Below are positions 1 to 10,858 of a stretch of 64,000 nucleotides of DNA, piece by piece. Location of the stretch: assembly GCA_038501785.1 (NCBI GenBank), contig JBAMJR010000170.1, positions 6,770,501-6,834,500 on the forward strand. The letters are read 5' to 3'. A program made the position numbers and the translations under genes. The notes under the pieces were generated by a model, which ran no database searches, was not told the DNA's origin, and saw nothing but the letters and a program-made list of their open reading frames with translations. This stretch comes from Myoxocephalus aenaeus (lineage: Eukaryota > Chordata > Actinopteri > Perciformes > Cottidae). How positions within the stretch are numbered: position 1 is the stretch's first letter; the number at the start of each line of letters is the position of its first letter.

Positions 1-438
1 TAACTTCCCTGTGTTCCTCGGCGATTCCACATTGAACCAAATCCACTTCTGAAAAGCTGGACGGGGGTCCTGCGGCATGTTTTTCAAATGCAGGTTTATA
101 TTTTTTTGGTAGAAAATGACTCCCTGTGCTTCGCTGTAGAGGGCTCTATTATCTGTCAGAACACAGCTATCAATGTGGAAGTAGGTTGAGCAGACTTTGA
201 AATCAAACTTCACACCGAGAGGCCAGAACCACAGCAGGACTATGGGCTTTTCCTGTGGATCCGTGACCTGACGATATTCCTCTTGAGATAATGTAGGGGG
301 GCAAACAGGAGATGTTGGCTCAAAATACAGAACGAATGCCAGAATAGAGCCCATGAGGCAAATAGCGGCTATATTTCGTGAGCACAATGTTTTCTTGGAA
401 GCTGGTGTCGTCATCTGTGGAAGTAGAGAGTGAAGCAT
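1..438 (-). CDS. Alpha-1,3-fucosyltransferase (FUT9-like, type B), 5' part, cut by window edge
   Basis: This is an open minus-strand frame of 146 codons running off the left edge. It is collinear with residues 1-146 of the complete type B genes at 30422 and 58902. It encodes a short cytoplasmic tail, a signal-anchor segment near residues 23-39, then the Golgi-lumenal stem and start of the acceptor-binding half. The start was chosen by identity with the complete copies. The family (GT10) transfers fucose from GDP-fucose to N-acetyllactosamine. The WIWF-VESP block, which holds the predicted catalytic Glu, is kept. The block that reads FFHRDIDW in the complete copies reads FYQKNINL here, so the conserved acceptor-side His-Arg-Asp is lost. 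There is no stop in the visible part, so I cannot tell whether the gene is intact. It may be decaying or divergent. Confidence 0.85.
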   Translation of the reverse strand, partial: MLHSLLPQMTTPASKKTLCSRNIAAICLMGSILAFVLYFEPTSPVCPPTLSQEEYRQVTDPQEKPIVLLWFWPLGVKFDFKVCSTYFHIDSCVLTDNRALYSEAQGVIFYQKNINLHLKNMPQDPRPAFQKWIWFNVESPRNTGKL

Positions 439-859
439 ACACTTAGATAACTACCTCAGGAGTTGCAGCAAATAGATATTTTTTGCCCACAGTTGTTAAT
501 CTTTTGGACTGATGGTTTAACTCTGTTTCTTTGATACCAAGTTGAAGGTACAAGCCTCTGCAGGCAGATTTCATCCAGCATTCGTAGCTATAACTACAGA
601 TAATAATAGCCGTGTCATTAACTTAAAGGGCAGTTTTATATTGGTCTCATTTAAAATTGTTACTTTGTCTTTAACCCTGTTTTTTTTCAGTTTGTCTGAA
701 AGAAATGACAATTCTCAATGACAAAATTAAAAGCAATAATTTTACTGATATTGTATTTTTACTTCAAAACAATGTTTTCATGCCATGTGACCACATGACG
801 TCACATCAGATCGCTCATTTTCGAATTGTGATGTCCGCCATTACCTCGCTTCAGAGAGG
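439..859. other. Upstream flank of the left type B fucosyltransferase
   Basis: The flank matches the sequence following 31528 for about 400 bases. It carries one TGACGTCA (CRE-like) site at 796-803 and an ATGGCGG (YY1-like on the gene strand) about 40 bases further out. The homologous flank of the middle copy has three TGACGTCA sites. Promoter function is inferred only. Confidence 0.4.
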
Positions 860-1410
860 AAGACATACTTAACTAATACTTAACTAACCAGTAGTACCTA
901 CCGAATTAATAAATAGTAACTACTGAATTCATCATGACATTTATTAATGCTTTGTAAAGCATAAATAGTCTACACTTTATATTAAGTCACAGAACATGCT
1001 TAACTAATACTTAACTAACTACTGAATTAATGAGTAGTAACTACTGAATTCATCATGGCATTTATTAATGCTTTGTAAAGCATACATAGTCTACACTTTA
1101 GTTTGTTACAGAACATGCTTAACTAATACTTAACTAATGAGTAGTAACTACTGAACTAATGAGTAGTAACTACCTGATTTCATCATGAATGCCAGCATTT
1201 TTTTTAATCATTTACTAACACTTTACAAATTATCTTATTAATCATCTATAAGTCATGAATACTTCATTTACAAATGGGGAATTCATCATTTATAAAGTAT
1301 GAAACCATAGCTTATTAATCAAGAATGAAACATTCATAACTGTGTTTATTAATGAGTTACTAATGAGTATTCATGTTGGAATAATGCTTTATAAATGATG
1401 AATTCATTGT
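860..1410. repeat. Degenerate tandem repeat (about 110-120 bp unit)
   Basis: About two and a half diverged copies of a unit contain the words cttaactaatacttaacta, gagtagtaactactgaatt and tttattaatgctttgtaaagc. More of the same motif resumes at 5765-5810, on the far side of the solo LTR, so the LTR inserted into this repeat field. The homologous spot in unit 2 (about 32000-32140) lacks the repeat. Confidence 0.6.
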
Positions 1411-1583
1411 TTATTTGTCACACCTCGGTGAGGGTTGTCTTGTCTTGGGGTTTGGTCTCGTAACTTCCTGTTTTATTTTGAAGTCTAACTCTGCTCTCGT
1501 TTCAGGTCACTTGCCCTTCCTCATGTGTCACCGTCTGATTGTTTCCACCTGTTCCCCATTACCCCCATGTGCTTATAGTCTGT

Positions 1584-2659
1584 GGGTGCATCCCAAGTCT
1601 CTAAATTGTCGTTTCCTCGCTCCTCGCTCCTCAATTGAACCGGAAGTGGTTCTGCGCCGCCATCTTGACGGCCGTCCCAAAGCTCTTATTCGGCTCGGAG
1701 CGAGGAAGGAAATCGGAGGAGCTATGATCGAGGAGCCCCGAGAGCAGGCTTCCAGGAAGTGTTTTAACGCTGGACACGCCCCCTCACTGTTCATCTGTTA
1801 TGTGATTGGACGCTGCAGCTGAGCGGACTGATGCTGGAGTTTAATACCAGAGACGATCACAGATTAAAACTCAAACTATATATTAAATCTGTTTTCTTAT
1901 TCACAATCTGGTTAAAATATGTTCATAGTAGGTCTGAACAACAAAAGGACCACAAACAACTGTCTTCAAAGATTTGATCTGTTGTTTCCCTCAATAACTT
2001 GTATTATGTCTGTAATAAAAATCAGAGAGCTGGAGAGAGGAAACACTTTTTACAACACGTAATGAAGAGAAACTATATTTATATTGTGGGTTATTTTATA
2101 ATGATGTCACAATCAGAATTTCAAAACATACCAACTTAATAATAAATAATAAAGAAATGGATCCTGCTCGTATAAGCAGGACACATCACAGTATATAAAT
2201 ACTCAATGCAGTTTATTAAACGGTAACAGACGACAGAGAAAACATCTCCACTCTGACACTCATGATAACTTTGTCTTTATTAATATAAGTAGTAGTTTAA
2301 CACCATTAAATCAACTGAAAACATACAATCATTTTTATCAATATTTTAAGTGTATTTTTATTGGAATGTTCGATAAAAACTCTCCGGACAAAACTCCGTC
2401 AGCTGTTAAAGCGACTGACAGCTGATCAGATGTGATCAGCTGTCAGTCGGCTGCAGTCATCAGAAACCGACGTCGCTTCACATGACGCCATCAGAGGAAA
2501 GGACGTCTCATGTCTCTTAAAACATATTTCCTCGCGTCTTCTCTCCTCGCTTGGTTTCCTTGCGTCTCTCTATGCATCCCTGGTGGGAGGGACTAAGACG
2601 CAAGGAAAAGACGCAAGTGAGGGAAACGGGGATGCAATTTAGAGACTTGGGATGCACCC
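1584..2659. mobile_element. Non-autonomous DNA transposon with 25-bp TIRs and 3-bp TSD
   Basis: Perfect terminal inverted repeats begin GGGTGCATCCCAAGTCTC (1584 onward, and reverse-complemented ending at 2659). They are flanked by TGT (1581-1583 and 2660-2662). It is 1076 bp long and has no transposase. The 3-bp target duplication suggests a PIF/Harbinger-type origin (inference). A hairpin with 17-bp arms and a 4-base loop lies inside at 2412-2449. Confidence 0.75.
2412..2449. repeat. Hairpin, 17-bp perfect arms
   Basis: The arms cgactgacagctgatca and its exact reverse complement are separated by GATG. It lies within the miniature element at 1584-2659. Probably a structural part of that element. 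Confidence 0.7.
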
Positions 2660-2798
2660 TGTGTCTTCCCTTTGTCTTGTGCCAAAGTGTTTCGTCCTCG
2701 TCCGAGCACCTAAGCCCGTAACCTCAGTCTAGTTATTCTTTCTCAAAGGATTTTTGTGTTCCGCCACGGGATCAGCGAGCAATAAAGAGCGCCAGTTC

Positions 2799-5503
2799 CA
2801 GTGGCGGCCGGTCCATAGAGGGACGCGGGGCCTGGCCCCACCCACCTTGAACCACCCAAAAAATAAAAATATTTTTTTTTTAATAATTAATTATAAAAAA
2901 ATATTAATAAATTATACAAATTGTCAATATTTGTGTTTTTAAGCTATGGAATGTACCCAGTAATATTTGTAAAATAGGATATCTGCGCAAAATATATGCT
3001 TTTCCTGCTCCTTGTTCCTGCTCATGCACCTGGCTCTGTTGCGAGTGTAGGGGTCAATTCCAATCTCCACCCTAAACCCTCAAGCCCTGAACCCTCAAGC
3101 CCTGAACCCTCAGGGACTCACTGACGTCAGCTGCTAAGTGGCTGAGTGTGAGAGGCTGTGAGGGCTTGAACTGGTGTGAATATGAATGGGACAGCACTTT
3201 GCTGCAACATATCACGTGACTACATAAAAAATATTGTGTATTTATTTTATACTTTTTAGTCACTGATTTGAACGTCTTTTTCACGAGATGAGAAGTCATT
3301 TTAGATGATATATTTACTTGTTTTTGTCAAAACGAAATGTTTGATGAATGTAAACAAAATATTTATAAATATATTTTCTGCTTGCATTCCTCTGATTTCA
3401 TGTGTTTTTATGTTCCATCTTTAATCCGTAATGTTGTAGTGTAAATGTATTTTATCGGGCTGAACGCCCACGTGTCTCTTTGTTTACCTTTTTTTTTTTT
3501 ACGTCTCCATGCTTCCATTGGGAACTGCGTGTTTAACGTCACATTGCTATGAACTGTGGGTAATTCCCTTAGGCAAAGTCAGCATCTAATGCTGACTTAC
3601 GGAAAGGGATCATAAAGGGCTCAAAATGTCTGCCAGAGAGCCTCGAGCACTCTACGTTGTGACAATGGGACACCCCTAAACCCTCACGGACTTCGCGGGA
3701 GCGCGCCTCAAAGTCCGTGAGTCCGTAAGGGTGGAGATTGGAATTGACCCTAGGTCTCTGCTGCTCTCCAATGCGCGTGCACATGCCGGGGCCGAAGTTA
3801 TTTTGGCCCAAGAAAGACGGGTCTGATACGCAGTTTAGCCAATCACTGATTAAAGACATAAAATGATGGACATATCATTTATCCAATCCGCGGCCTAAAA
3901 AGGACTTCTCATCTCGCGTGTTCTTGTCTTGTGCTCTCGCCGGCTTCTCTTGTCTCGCAGCGCCATTTTAACGTCATGAGTAAGCCCAGCACCAGCACTA
4001 CTCTTCAAGAAGACTCAACCCTAACGAGATCAATTCTCTCCTCCAAGACCCGTTTGAGAGAATACCTATAGCGGAGAGACTCCTGGTGAAACTCCTGGTC
4101 CCAGATCAGTCGCTACAGCGCTTATGGAGAGGCTGAGCACCGTTCTCCCACACGGACAAACCGATCGCCCAAGCTTACGATGGCCGCTCACTACGTGTCC
4201 AACGTGGACAACGTCAAGCAAAGGGATCCATTTGGGATGGGTAAGTGTATTTACTGAACTTCGCATTAGCATATTTCTGTTAGTAACGTGACCTGTAGCA
4301 AGCTATCACTGCTGCTAACAGGAAGCTAACGGGAGGTAGCTAACGATGAGATAGCTCCTGCAGTGTTGGATGTTGTCTTGCGTGTTTAAGACTGAACGGT
4401 GCACAATCAACTTTTGTCCCTATCACCGTTATCTTTCTTTCGATGAACACAGTACGACTAGTAGTGTTGGATCGCCATTGTGTGTTTGTAAGACCATAAC
4501 TAACGTTTGTTGATGTTAGCTTAGCTTAGCAACGTTAACACTTACTCGTAACTCGTGCCGGATGTTGTTTTACGTATCTAAGACTGAACGGTGCAAATCA
4601 AATATTGTCACTAACACCGTTAACTTTCTTTCAGTGAACTTAGTACCACTAGTAGTGTTGGATCTCAGTGACGTTTTTGTAAGACTGTAACTAACTTAGT
4701 TTGTTGACGTTAGCTTAGCTTAGCAACGTTAACACTTAACTCGTGCCGGAAGTCGTTTTACTGTCTAGAGTGAACGATGCAAATCAAATATTGTCACTAT
4801 ATACTGACTAGTAGTGAATTTATTTTACAGAGAGGAGTCACAGCAACCAGGGTCCAGTGGACAACATGCAGACTCCCAGTCCGTCTCTCCCTGCAAACCG
4901 ATCTCCACCACCGGCCGGCCATAACAGCAGCCACAGAGCACATCTCCACCATATTATAATACATTTGTGTTTAGACCTTTATTTACCTGTATCTTCCATT
5001 TTATTCATATATTCCACTGCTTTTGTGAACCTAAGACCTTTGGTAAAACAATTTCTAGCACCAACACAGTCCGTCCACATGAGTAAAGGTATGTTTTCAC
5101 AAGAGATATGAAGAATTTCAAAAATAAAGTGTCAATGTTTCAGCTTTAGGGCCATATTATCACTTTACACTTGTGTCGTATGTCAATGGTGCTTCATTAT
5201 ATAGAGAGCTGAGATTGTTCTGCAATTTTAGATGTAAAACACATGGGTATCTATCATGTGCAAGTGACTTTTTAAAAAGGTGAATTTAAGAAATTATGTA
5301 AAATATATATATATACATACATACACACACACATACTGAATTGTATTAATAAGATGTCCTTATTATATCAAAGTGTTGGAATAAATGTTAAATATTTAAC
5401 TGCAAAGTAGTAATGCGTTTTTTTTTTGCATTGAATCATACGGGATGTTTGCTGAAATTGATTGGCTGGCCCTACCCAAAAAAAAATCCACCAGCCGCCA
5501 CTG
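2799..5503. mobile_element. hAT-family DNA transposon, non-autonomous copy
   Basis: Terminal repeats CAGTGGCGGCC (2799) and GCCGCCACTG (ending 5503) are flanked by the perfect 8-bp duplication GCCAGTTC (2791-2798 and 5504-5511), which is diagnostic of hAT insertion. It sits inside the solo LTR at 1416-5556 and is itself interrupted by a miniature element at 3051-3750. The interior has exon-like pieces: one ends in a GGTAAGT donor near 4240, and a TTTTACAG acceptor lies at about 4823-4830. No full transposase frame was recognised. Ends and interior match the larger element at 40142-46457 in opposite orientation, and part of it matches 18430-19520. Confidence 0.8.
3051..3750. mobile_element. 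Miniature inverted-repeat element, complete copy (TAG target duplication)
   Basis: Terminal inverted repeats GGGTCAATTCCAATCTCC (3051 onward, and inverted ending at 3750) are flanked by TAG (3048-3050 and 3751-3753). It is 700 bp and encodes nothing convincing. The left end holds degenerate ccctaaaccctcaagccctg repeats. Partial copies lie at about 14970-15466 and 28799-29459. A PIF/Harbinger-like origin is inferred from the 3-bp duplication. Confidence 0.75.
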
Positions 5504-5556
5504 GCCAGTTCGGATATCTTCTTCATCTGGGTCCTCTTTTTAGTCCAGGCCTGACA

Positions 5557-6689
5557 TTATTCATGCTTTACTAATGCTAAAAAGTGTCTACTTATTATAA
5601 AGTGCTACTGACTGTACTTGTATTAGCTAAAACTAGCTAAACCTGATTTAGCTTACGTATTTGCAAATAGTTGTTCCGTCCGTTTGACAAGTTTGACAAG
5701 TTATTAGGCTGTTGTGTATGAACAATAATGGTAGTCTTTTTCTATAGTGCTTAAACTAGGAGAGGACTAGTAACTACTGAATTAATGAGTAGTAACTACT
5801 GAATTAGATTACAGAAGGGTTGCACAAAGGTAAATTATTTACATTGTTATGTATCCTGAAGTGTTGATGTGTAAAACATACTGGTAAGCTTTACTGCCTG
5901 CATAATTTATTGCAAGTTTTATTTATTTGTGTGTAGTTTGTTTTTATACAGTATGTCACATAAAAGGTTATGTGTAGACATTACAAACATTAAGGTATTT
6001 TGAGGAGAATATGCCTGTCTTGGTGTATAGTAAGAAAACTAAAGTGATAATTGATTGTAACAAAATATTTAAAATGTTATCTTAAGTGAATATTCTACTT
6101 CTATACTATAGTAAAATAAGTGTAAATTGTAAAAAAGGCAAATGGCCCACAACACACAAACCGCATCAATGAACAAACAGCTTTCCAAGCGACGTTGACG
6201 TTGTGTACTCGGAGCATTTAAAACAAATGAGAGGCAGCAAAGAATAAAATGTCTACAAAGTTGACTTGCTGGTTCAAGAAGTCAAATGCACTTTATGGAG
6301 TAAATTATACATTTAATATATTAATCAAAAATAAATGAACGAACGAGAAAATAAACCATGTGGGGCTAAACTGCAACATCAGGGAGGTCAGTGTAGAGTA
6401 AATCAAAAAGTAAATCATCACAATATATGTAGGCGAATTATGAGCATCTACCACCAAATTGACCTATTCACAACAAAATAAGGTGACTAAAACCAGAAAA
6501 GGGCCATGTTATGGACTATTTATAAAGGACATTAAAATGTAATACGTCTGGGAAAATCTGTGGTTAATGTATTTGTTATAAAAAAGAAAAGAAACAACAC
6601 ATTAATATACAAAAGGAACCGTCACAAAAACATTTCATAAAAATTGGAATTGGAAAAGTAGATTTACCTTTCTAGACTGGATCACGGAG
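5557..6689. other. Shared spacer of the tandem unit (left piece)
   Basis: No gene is seen. Stretches at about 5625-5765 and 6025-6689 match 32143-32300, 32908-33010 and 33615-33941 of unit 2 in the same order and orientation. AT-rich. Confidence 0.6.
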
Positions 6690-7470
6690 TGGTGTGTTCA
6701 CGGACCCAAATGCAGCGACAGGACAGCAGAGTTCTTACTTAGACCAGTGTTTTATTGCACGGGTGAGAACAGGAACAAACAAACAAGGTCCGGGTGCAGA
6801 CAGTACAGACAGCAAGCTGGTGGAATGTCAATTTAGAGGCACGTACCCGCGCTCCTAGAAGCAGCTGGTGAGCACGGAAGTGAACTGTCTGTTAAATGGA
6901 GACGCGCGCCGCGCTCTGCTCCAGGGGCCGGAAGGTGGCCGTGAAGAGTCCGCAAACTCCTTACCGATCCGAGCCGGAAGGTGGCTGTAGAACGTCGGCG
7001 AACTCCTCTCCGCTCCAAGCCGGAAAGTGGCTGCGAAAACGTCCGCGAACTCCTCTCCAAGCCGGAAAGTGGCTGTTTAAGCGTCCGCAAACTCCTCTCC
7101 GCTCCAAGCCGGAAAGTGGCTGTTAACGACGGGTAGACTGGCAGCCAGGGTCTTCAAGCCTCACAGCTGATCTCCGTGGACCGAGCGGGAGGCTCTCTTC
7201 GTGCAGGTGAAACCCAAGGCTCGACACTGGCAGGAAGGTAAAAGCGAACAGGATAACAAACAGGGAATAACTCACAGGAGACTAAAGGACTACTCACGGG
7301 CGGAGATGCCAGGTTGGCAAACGGACGGACTGACACCAGAGGTGAGGAAGACCGGAGTGTTTGTCAGCAGGAGGTAATCACGGCAAACGAGAATCAGCTG
7401 TGAAACAGCTGCTCAGGGAAAGAGGCGCAGCTGTGGGCAGAACTCATCGGGTTAGGCACAAATCCTCACA
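6690..7470 (-). repeat. 3' LTR of the Ty3/gypsy element
   Basis: Read on the minus strand it begins TGTGAGGATTTG (7470) and ends near CGTGAACACACCA (6690), the usual TG...CA borders. It shares the 3' two-thirds with the right LTR. It is preceded on the minus strand by a G-rich polypurine tract. It contains four to five repeats of a CTCCAAGCCGGAAAGTGGCTG-like word, a short internal minisatellite (6930-7125). Confidence 0.75.
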
Positions 7471-7497
7471 GTACCCCCCCCCCCCCCCCCTCCCCTC
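7471..7497 (-). other. Polypurine tract next to the 3' LTR
   Basis: On the minus strand this is a long run of G with one A, directly upstream of the 3' LTR start. This is the expected place and composition for the plus-strand primer of an LTR retrotransposon. Confidence 0.6.
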
Positions 7498-7825
7498 AAC
7501 GGGAGCCTCCTGGCGAACCGCCAGGTTTATTGGGGTGCAGGCGATAGAACGTGCGAAGCAGCTCCGGATCCATTATCCGGGAGCGCGGAACCCAGGACCG
7601 CTCCTCCGGACCATACCCCTCCCAATCAACGAGGTATTGGTAGCCTCTCCCTCGTGGACAGACATCCAGAAGACGGTCGACTGTGTATACCGGGCCGCCC
7701 TCGATGAGACGGGGGGGTGGAGGGGGTTCGGCCGGAGGGTTCAACGGACTGTAGTGTACGGGTTTGAGAAGGGACACATGAAAAACAGGGTGGATCTTCA
7801 AAGATTGCGGGAGCCTTAGCTTCAT
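7496..7825 (-). pseudogene. Chromodomain tail of Ty3/gypsy integrase
   Basis: The frame encodes the integrase C-terminal region (IHPVFHVSLLKP motif) followed by a chromodomain with aromatic cage-type residues in YLVDWEGYGPEERSWVP. This domain defines chromoviruses, in which it is thought to guide integration to marked chromatin. It is in a different frame from the integrase core upstream, so it is separated by a frameshift near 7860. Confidence 0.85.
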
Positions 7826-7867
7826 CGAGACCGGGTTGATAACAGAAACGATGGGGAACGGGCCAAT

Positions 7868-9113
7868 TTATCTGGGGGAGAGCTTCTTGGATTGAGTCCG
7901 TAAAGCTATGTCCCTGGTGGAAAGCCAGACTTGTTGGCTGGCGAGATAGGCTGGGGCAGGTGTGCGACGGCGGTCATCCAGACGCTTGTTCTGTTCGGAA
8001 GACCGAAGTAGAGCGGCGCGAGTCTGTCTCCAGACCCTACTGCATCGCCGATGGTAACTCTGGACAGACGGGACGGCAATCTCGGCCTCTTGGCTAGGTA
8101 GGAGGGGAGGTTGGTAGCCAATGGAAGCCTCGAAGGGGGAGAGACCCGTTGCCGTGGAGGTATGGCTGTTGTGTGCGTACTCAATCCAGGCCAAGTGACG
8201 ACTCCAGGAGGAGGGATTGGCCGCCGTTAAACAACGGAGCATGGCTTCTAGCTCCTGGTTAAGCCTCTCAGTTTGCCCATTGGTTTGAGGATGAAAGCCG
8301 GAGGAGAGGCTAGCGGTGGCGCCGAGGCTGCGGCAGAACGCCCTCCATAGTTGGGAGGTGAACTGGGAACCCCTATCAGAAACAATGTCCACCGGGATGC
8401 CGTGGAGCCTAAACACATGCTGGACCAACAAGTCTGCGGTCTCGCGTGCAGACGGGAGCTTCGGAAGGGGAATGAAGTGAGCCGCTTTGGAAAAACGGTC
8501 CACGATAGTCAGGATAACCGTATTGTTCTCGGAGGGGGGAAATCCAGTGACAAAGTCCAAGGCCATATGTGACCAAGGTCTGTGGGGGGATAGGCAGAGG
8601 CCGCAACAGACCGACGGGGGCTCTGTGCGAGGCCTTGTTACGCGCACAAGTGGTACAGGCTAGGACGTAGGCTCGGGTGTCATTGTCCAGAGAGGGCCAC
8701 CAGAAGGAGCGCCGGAGCCAGTTAATAGTACGTCTTATTCCTGTGTGGCCAGAGAGTCGGGAGTCGTGAGCCCACTGCAGAACACGGGAATGGGCGGGAA
8801 GGGGAACAAACAGGCGACCAGGAGGACCACCTCCAGGATCCGGCTGGGCCTGCTGAGCTTCCCGTATTGTGGACTCAATCTCCCAGGTGAGGACCTCTAG
8901 GACACAGGCGGGTGGCACAATCGTGTCAGGGGCTAGGTCTACCTCGTCCCCGGAAAACTGACGACAGGGCGTCGGGCTTGACGTTCTTACTTCCTGGGCG
9001 GTAGGTGATAGAGAAATTAAAACGGGCAAAAAACAGAGCCCAACGGGCTTGGCGGGAGTTGAGTCGCCGGGCAGAATGGATGTACTCAAGATTCCGGTGG
9101 TCGGTCCATACAA
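7868..9113 (-). pseudogene. Integrase zinc-binding and catalytic core (Ty3/gypsy)
   Basis: Two overlapping frames cover this region. The first (8409-9113) carries the HHCC zinc finger (HSRVLQWAHDSRLSGHTG then CTTCAR). The second (7868-8647) carries the rve core with its three acidic residues in MALDFVTGF, VSDRGSQF and TERLNQELE, followed by the GLSPFEASIGYQPP block. The frame changes near 8600, so no single product is made. Its role would have been insertion of the cDNA. Confidence 0.85.
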
Positions 9114-9324
9114 TGAACGGGTGGACTGACCCCTCTAACCAATGTCTCCACTCCTCCAGAGCCAGTTTGACGGCTAGTAACTCCCGGTTGCCGACATCAT
9201 AGTTCCGCTCAGCCGGGGAAAGGCGGCGGGAGAAAAAGGCGCACGGACGAAGCCTAGAGTCAGTGGCTGAGCGTTGGGACAACACTGCTCCAATGCCAGT
9301 GTCGGAGGCGTCCACCTCGACCAC
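8926..9324 (-). pseudogene. RNase H domain of Ty3/gypsy pol
   Basis: The frame encodes the RNase H region: VDASDTGIGAVLSQ, then ELLAVKLALEEWRHWLEG, then WTDHRNLEYI and an ITYRPGSKNVKPDALS tail. Catalytic acidic residues are recognisable. The frame overlaps the RT frame upstream out of phase and the integrase frame downstream, showing frameshifts at both ends. Confidence 0.85.
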
Positions 9325-10367
9325 GAACTGGCAGGTCTCGTCTGGTTGGGCAAGTATGGGGCTGAAGTGAACAGTTCCTTGAGGGTGTTAGACGCACGGT
9401 TGGCCTCGGGGGACCAGGAAAAATTCACCTTTGAGGAAGTGAGTCTGGTTAGAGGTGACGCCGTCTGGCTGAAGTTCCGAATGAACCGACGGTAAAAATT
9501 TGCAAAACCGAGGAACTGCTGGAGCTTCTTCCGGTTATGCGGCACCGTCCACTCGGCGACCGCTCTAACCTTCTCCGGGTCCTTGCGAATCTGACCCTCC
9601 TCAATGATAAACCCAAGGAACTGCACGGAGGTAACATGAAATTCACACTTCTCGGACTTGATGAAGAGCTGGTTCTCCAGAAGGCGCTGAAGAACCTGAC
9701 GGACGTGGAGACGATGTTCCTGAAGAGTCGAGGAGTATATCAGAATATCGTCGAGGTAGACAAACACAAACCGGTTGAGGAAGTCCCTGAGCACATCTTT
9801 CACTAGAGCCTGGAAAACGGCTGGGGCGTTGGTAAGACCGAATGGCATAACTAAGTACTCAAAATGCCCCAGGGGAGTGTTGAACGCCGTCTTCCACTCG
9901 TCCCCCTCTCGTATGCAAACCAGGTGGTATGCATTACGGAGGTCTAGTTTGGTAAAGACCGTGGCACCGGGTAGGGATTCAAAAGCTGAGTTGAGCAGGG
10001 GCAGAGGGTATTTGTTCCGGGTGGTGATCTGGTTTAACCCTCGGTAGTCAATGCACGGACGAAGACTCTTGTCCTTCTTGGCCACGAAGAACTCCGCTAC
10101 TACCGGGGAGGATGACGGGCGGATGATTCCGGCAGCGAGGGAGTCGGTGATATAGGTCTCCATTGCCACGCGTTCTGGACGGGAAAGGTTGTATAGACGA
10201 CTGGAGGGTAGGGTGGCGCCAGGAAGCAGTTCAATGGCGCAGTCGTAGGGCCGGTGGGGTGGCAGGGAAAGGGCTCGCTCCTTACTGAACGCCTCGCAGC
10301 GCCCTGGTGGAGGCGGAGAAGGTGTTGAACAGCATCCTGAGAATATGAAGGAAGGTCGAAAGCGCAC
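9174..10367 (-). pseudogene. Reverse transcriptase of Ty3/gypsy pol
   Basis: The RT fingers-palm-thumb region is long and largely intact. It shows the YDCAIELLPGA entry motif, KKDKSLRPCIDYRGLN, FTKLDLRNAYH, FGLTNAPAVFQ, the catalytic YLDD in VYLDDILIYS, and FLGFANFYRRFI. It begins directly against gag sequence with no zinc knuckle or protease between, so an internal deletion joined them. Past about 9330 the frame leaves RNase H sequence by frameshift. Confidence 0.9.
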
Positions 10368-10831
10368 TTAAACGCGGCCAGGAATTGTTCGAAGGTAACA
10401 GTGTCCAACGGGTTCTGAGTGAACCAGGCCTGGGCCCAGTCGAGCGCTCGGCCATGTAACAACCCGGTCAGATAGGCCATCTTAGAACTGTCTGATGCAT
10501 ATGTGCGGGGCTGTTGGCTGAACACAAACGACGTCTGCAGGAGGAAACCTCTACACCCCCTTGTGTCTCCATGGAAAGGTGCAGGCGACGGGACGAAAGA
10601 CTCACGGACTGGTTGCTCGGTCCCCGCTGTCTGATCTTGGGGGGAGGGGCGGGGTTGCGAGAGGCCTTGCACCATGCCGCCGATCTCGGAGACCTCTCTC
10701 CTGAGGGCTTGCTGTGAGCCTCCTAGATAGTGCAGCAGGTGGGTTTGCTGTCCCAGCAGAACTCCTTGGTTGATAATCGCCGTCCGTAGAGGCTCTGTAG
10801 GAGTTGATCCTGCTGCAGCTGCTGGGTCCAT
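10100..10831 (-). pseudogene. Gag N-terminal part of the Ty3/gypsy element
   Basis: The start ATG (10831) lies about 28 bases inside the 5' LTR border. The product opens MDPAAAAGSTPTEPLRTAI and contains the retrotransposon gag core (SKMAYLTGLLHGRALDWAQA, then FEQFLAAFKCAFDLP). This is typical of fish chromovirus capsids. Homology to gag ends near 10315; the rest of the frame is pol sequence out of phase. The nucleocapsid zinc knuckle is absent. No tRNA-type primer site (TGG...) is obvious between the LTR and the ATG. Confidence 0.8.
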
Positions 10832-10858
10832 AATTGGTCAGTCCGTTCTGTTATGGTG

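Larger units (their letters stand above)
1416..5556. mobile_element. Solo LTR, interrupted by nested DNA elements
   Basis: The outer borders are TGTCACACC at 1416 and GGCCTGACA ending at 5556. They are flanked by the 5-bp direct repeat TTATT (1411-1415 and 5557-5561), as expected for an LTR integration. Removing the elements at 1584-2659 and 2799-5503 leaves about 350 bp of LTR, with an AATAAA at 2780. No internal retroelement genes accompany it, so this is a solo LTR left by LTR-LTR recombination. The family is not identified. Confidence 0.75.

Noticed and set aside
3060..3120. Telomere-like ccctaaaccctcaagccctg repeats
   Set aside because: They recur only as the left end of the dispersed miniature element (also at 28805) and are not a telomeric array.
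8351..10047. Plus-strand frames across the retrotransposon
   Set aside because: Antisense shadows of the minus-strand pol gene.
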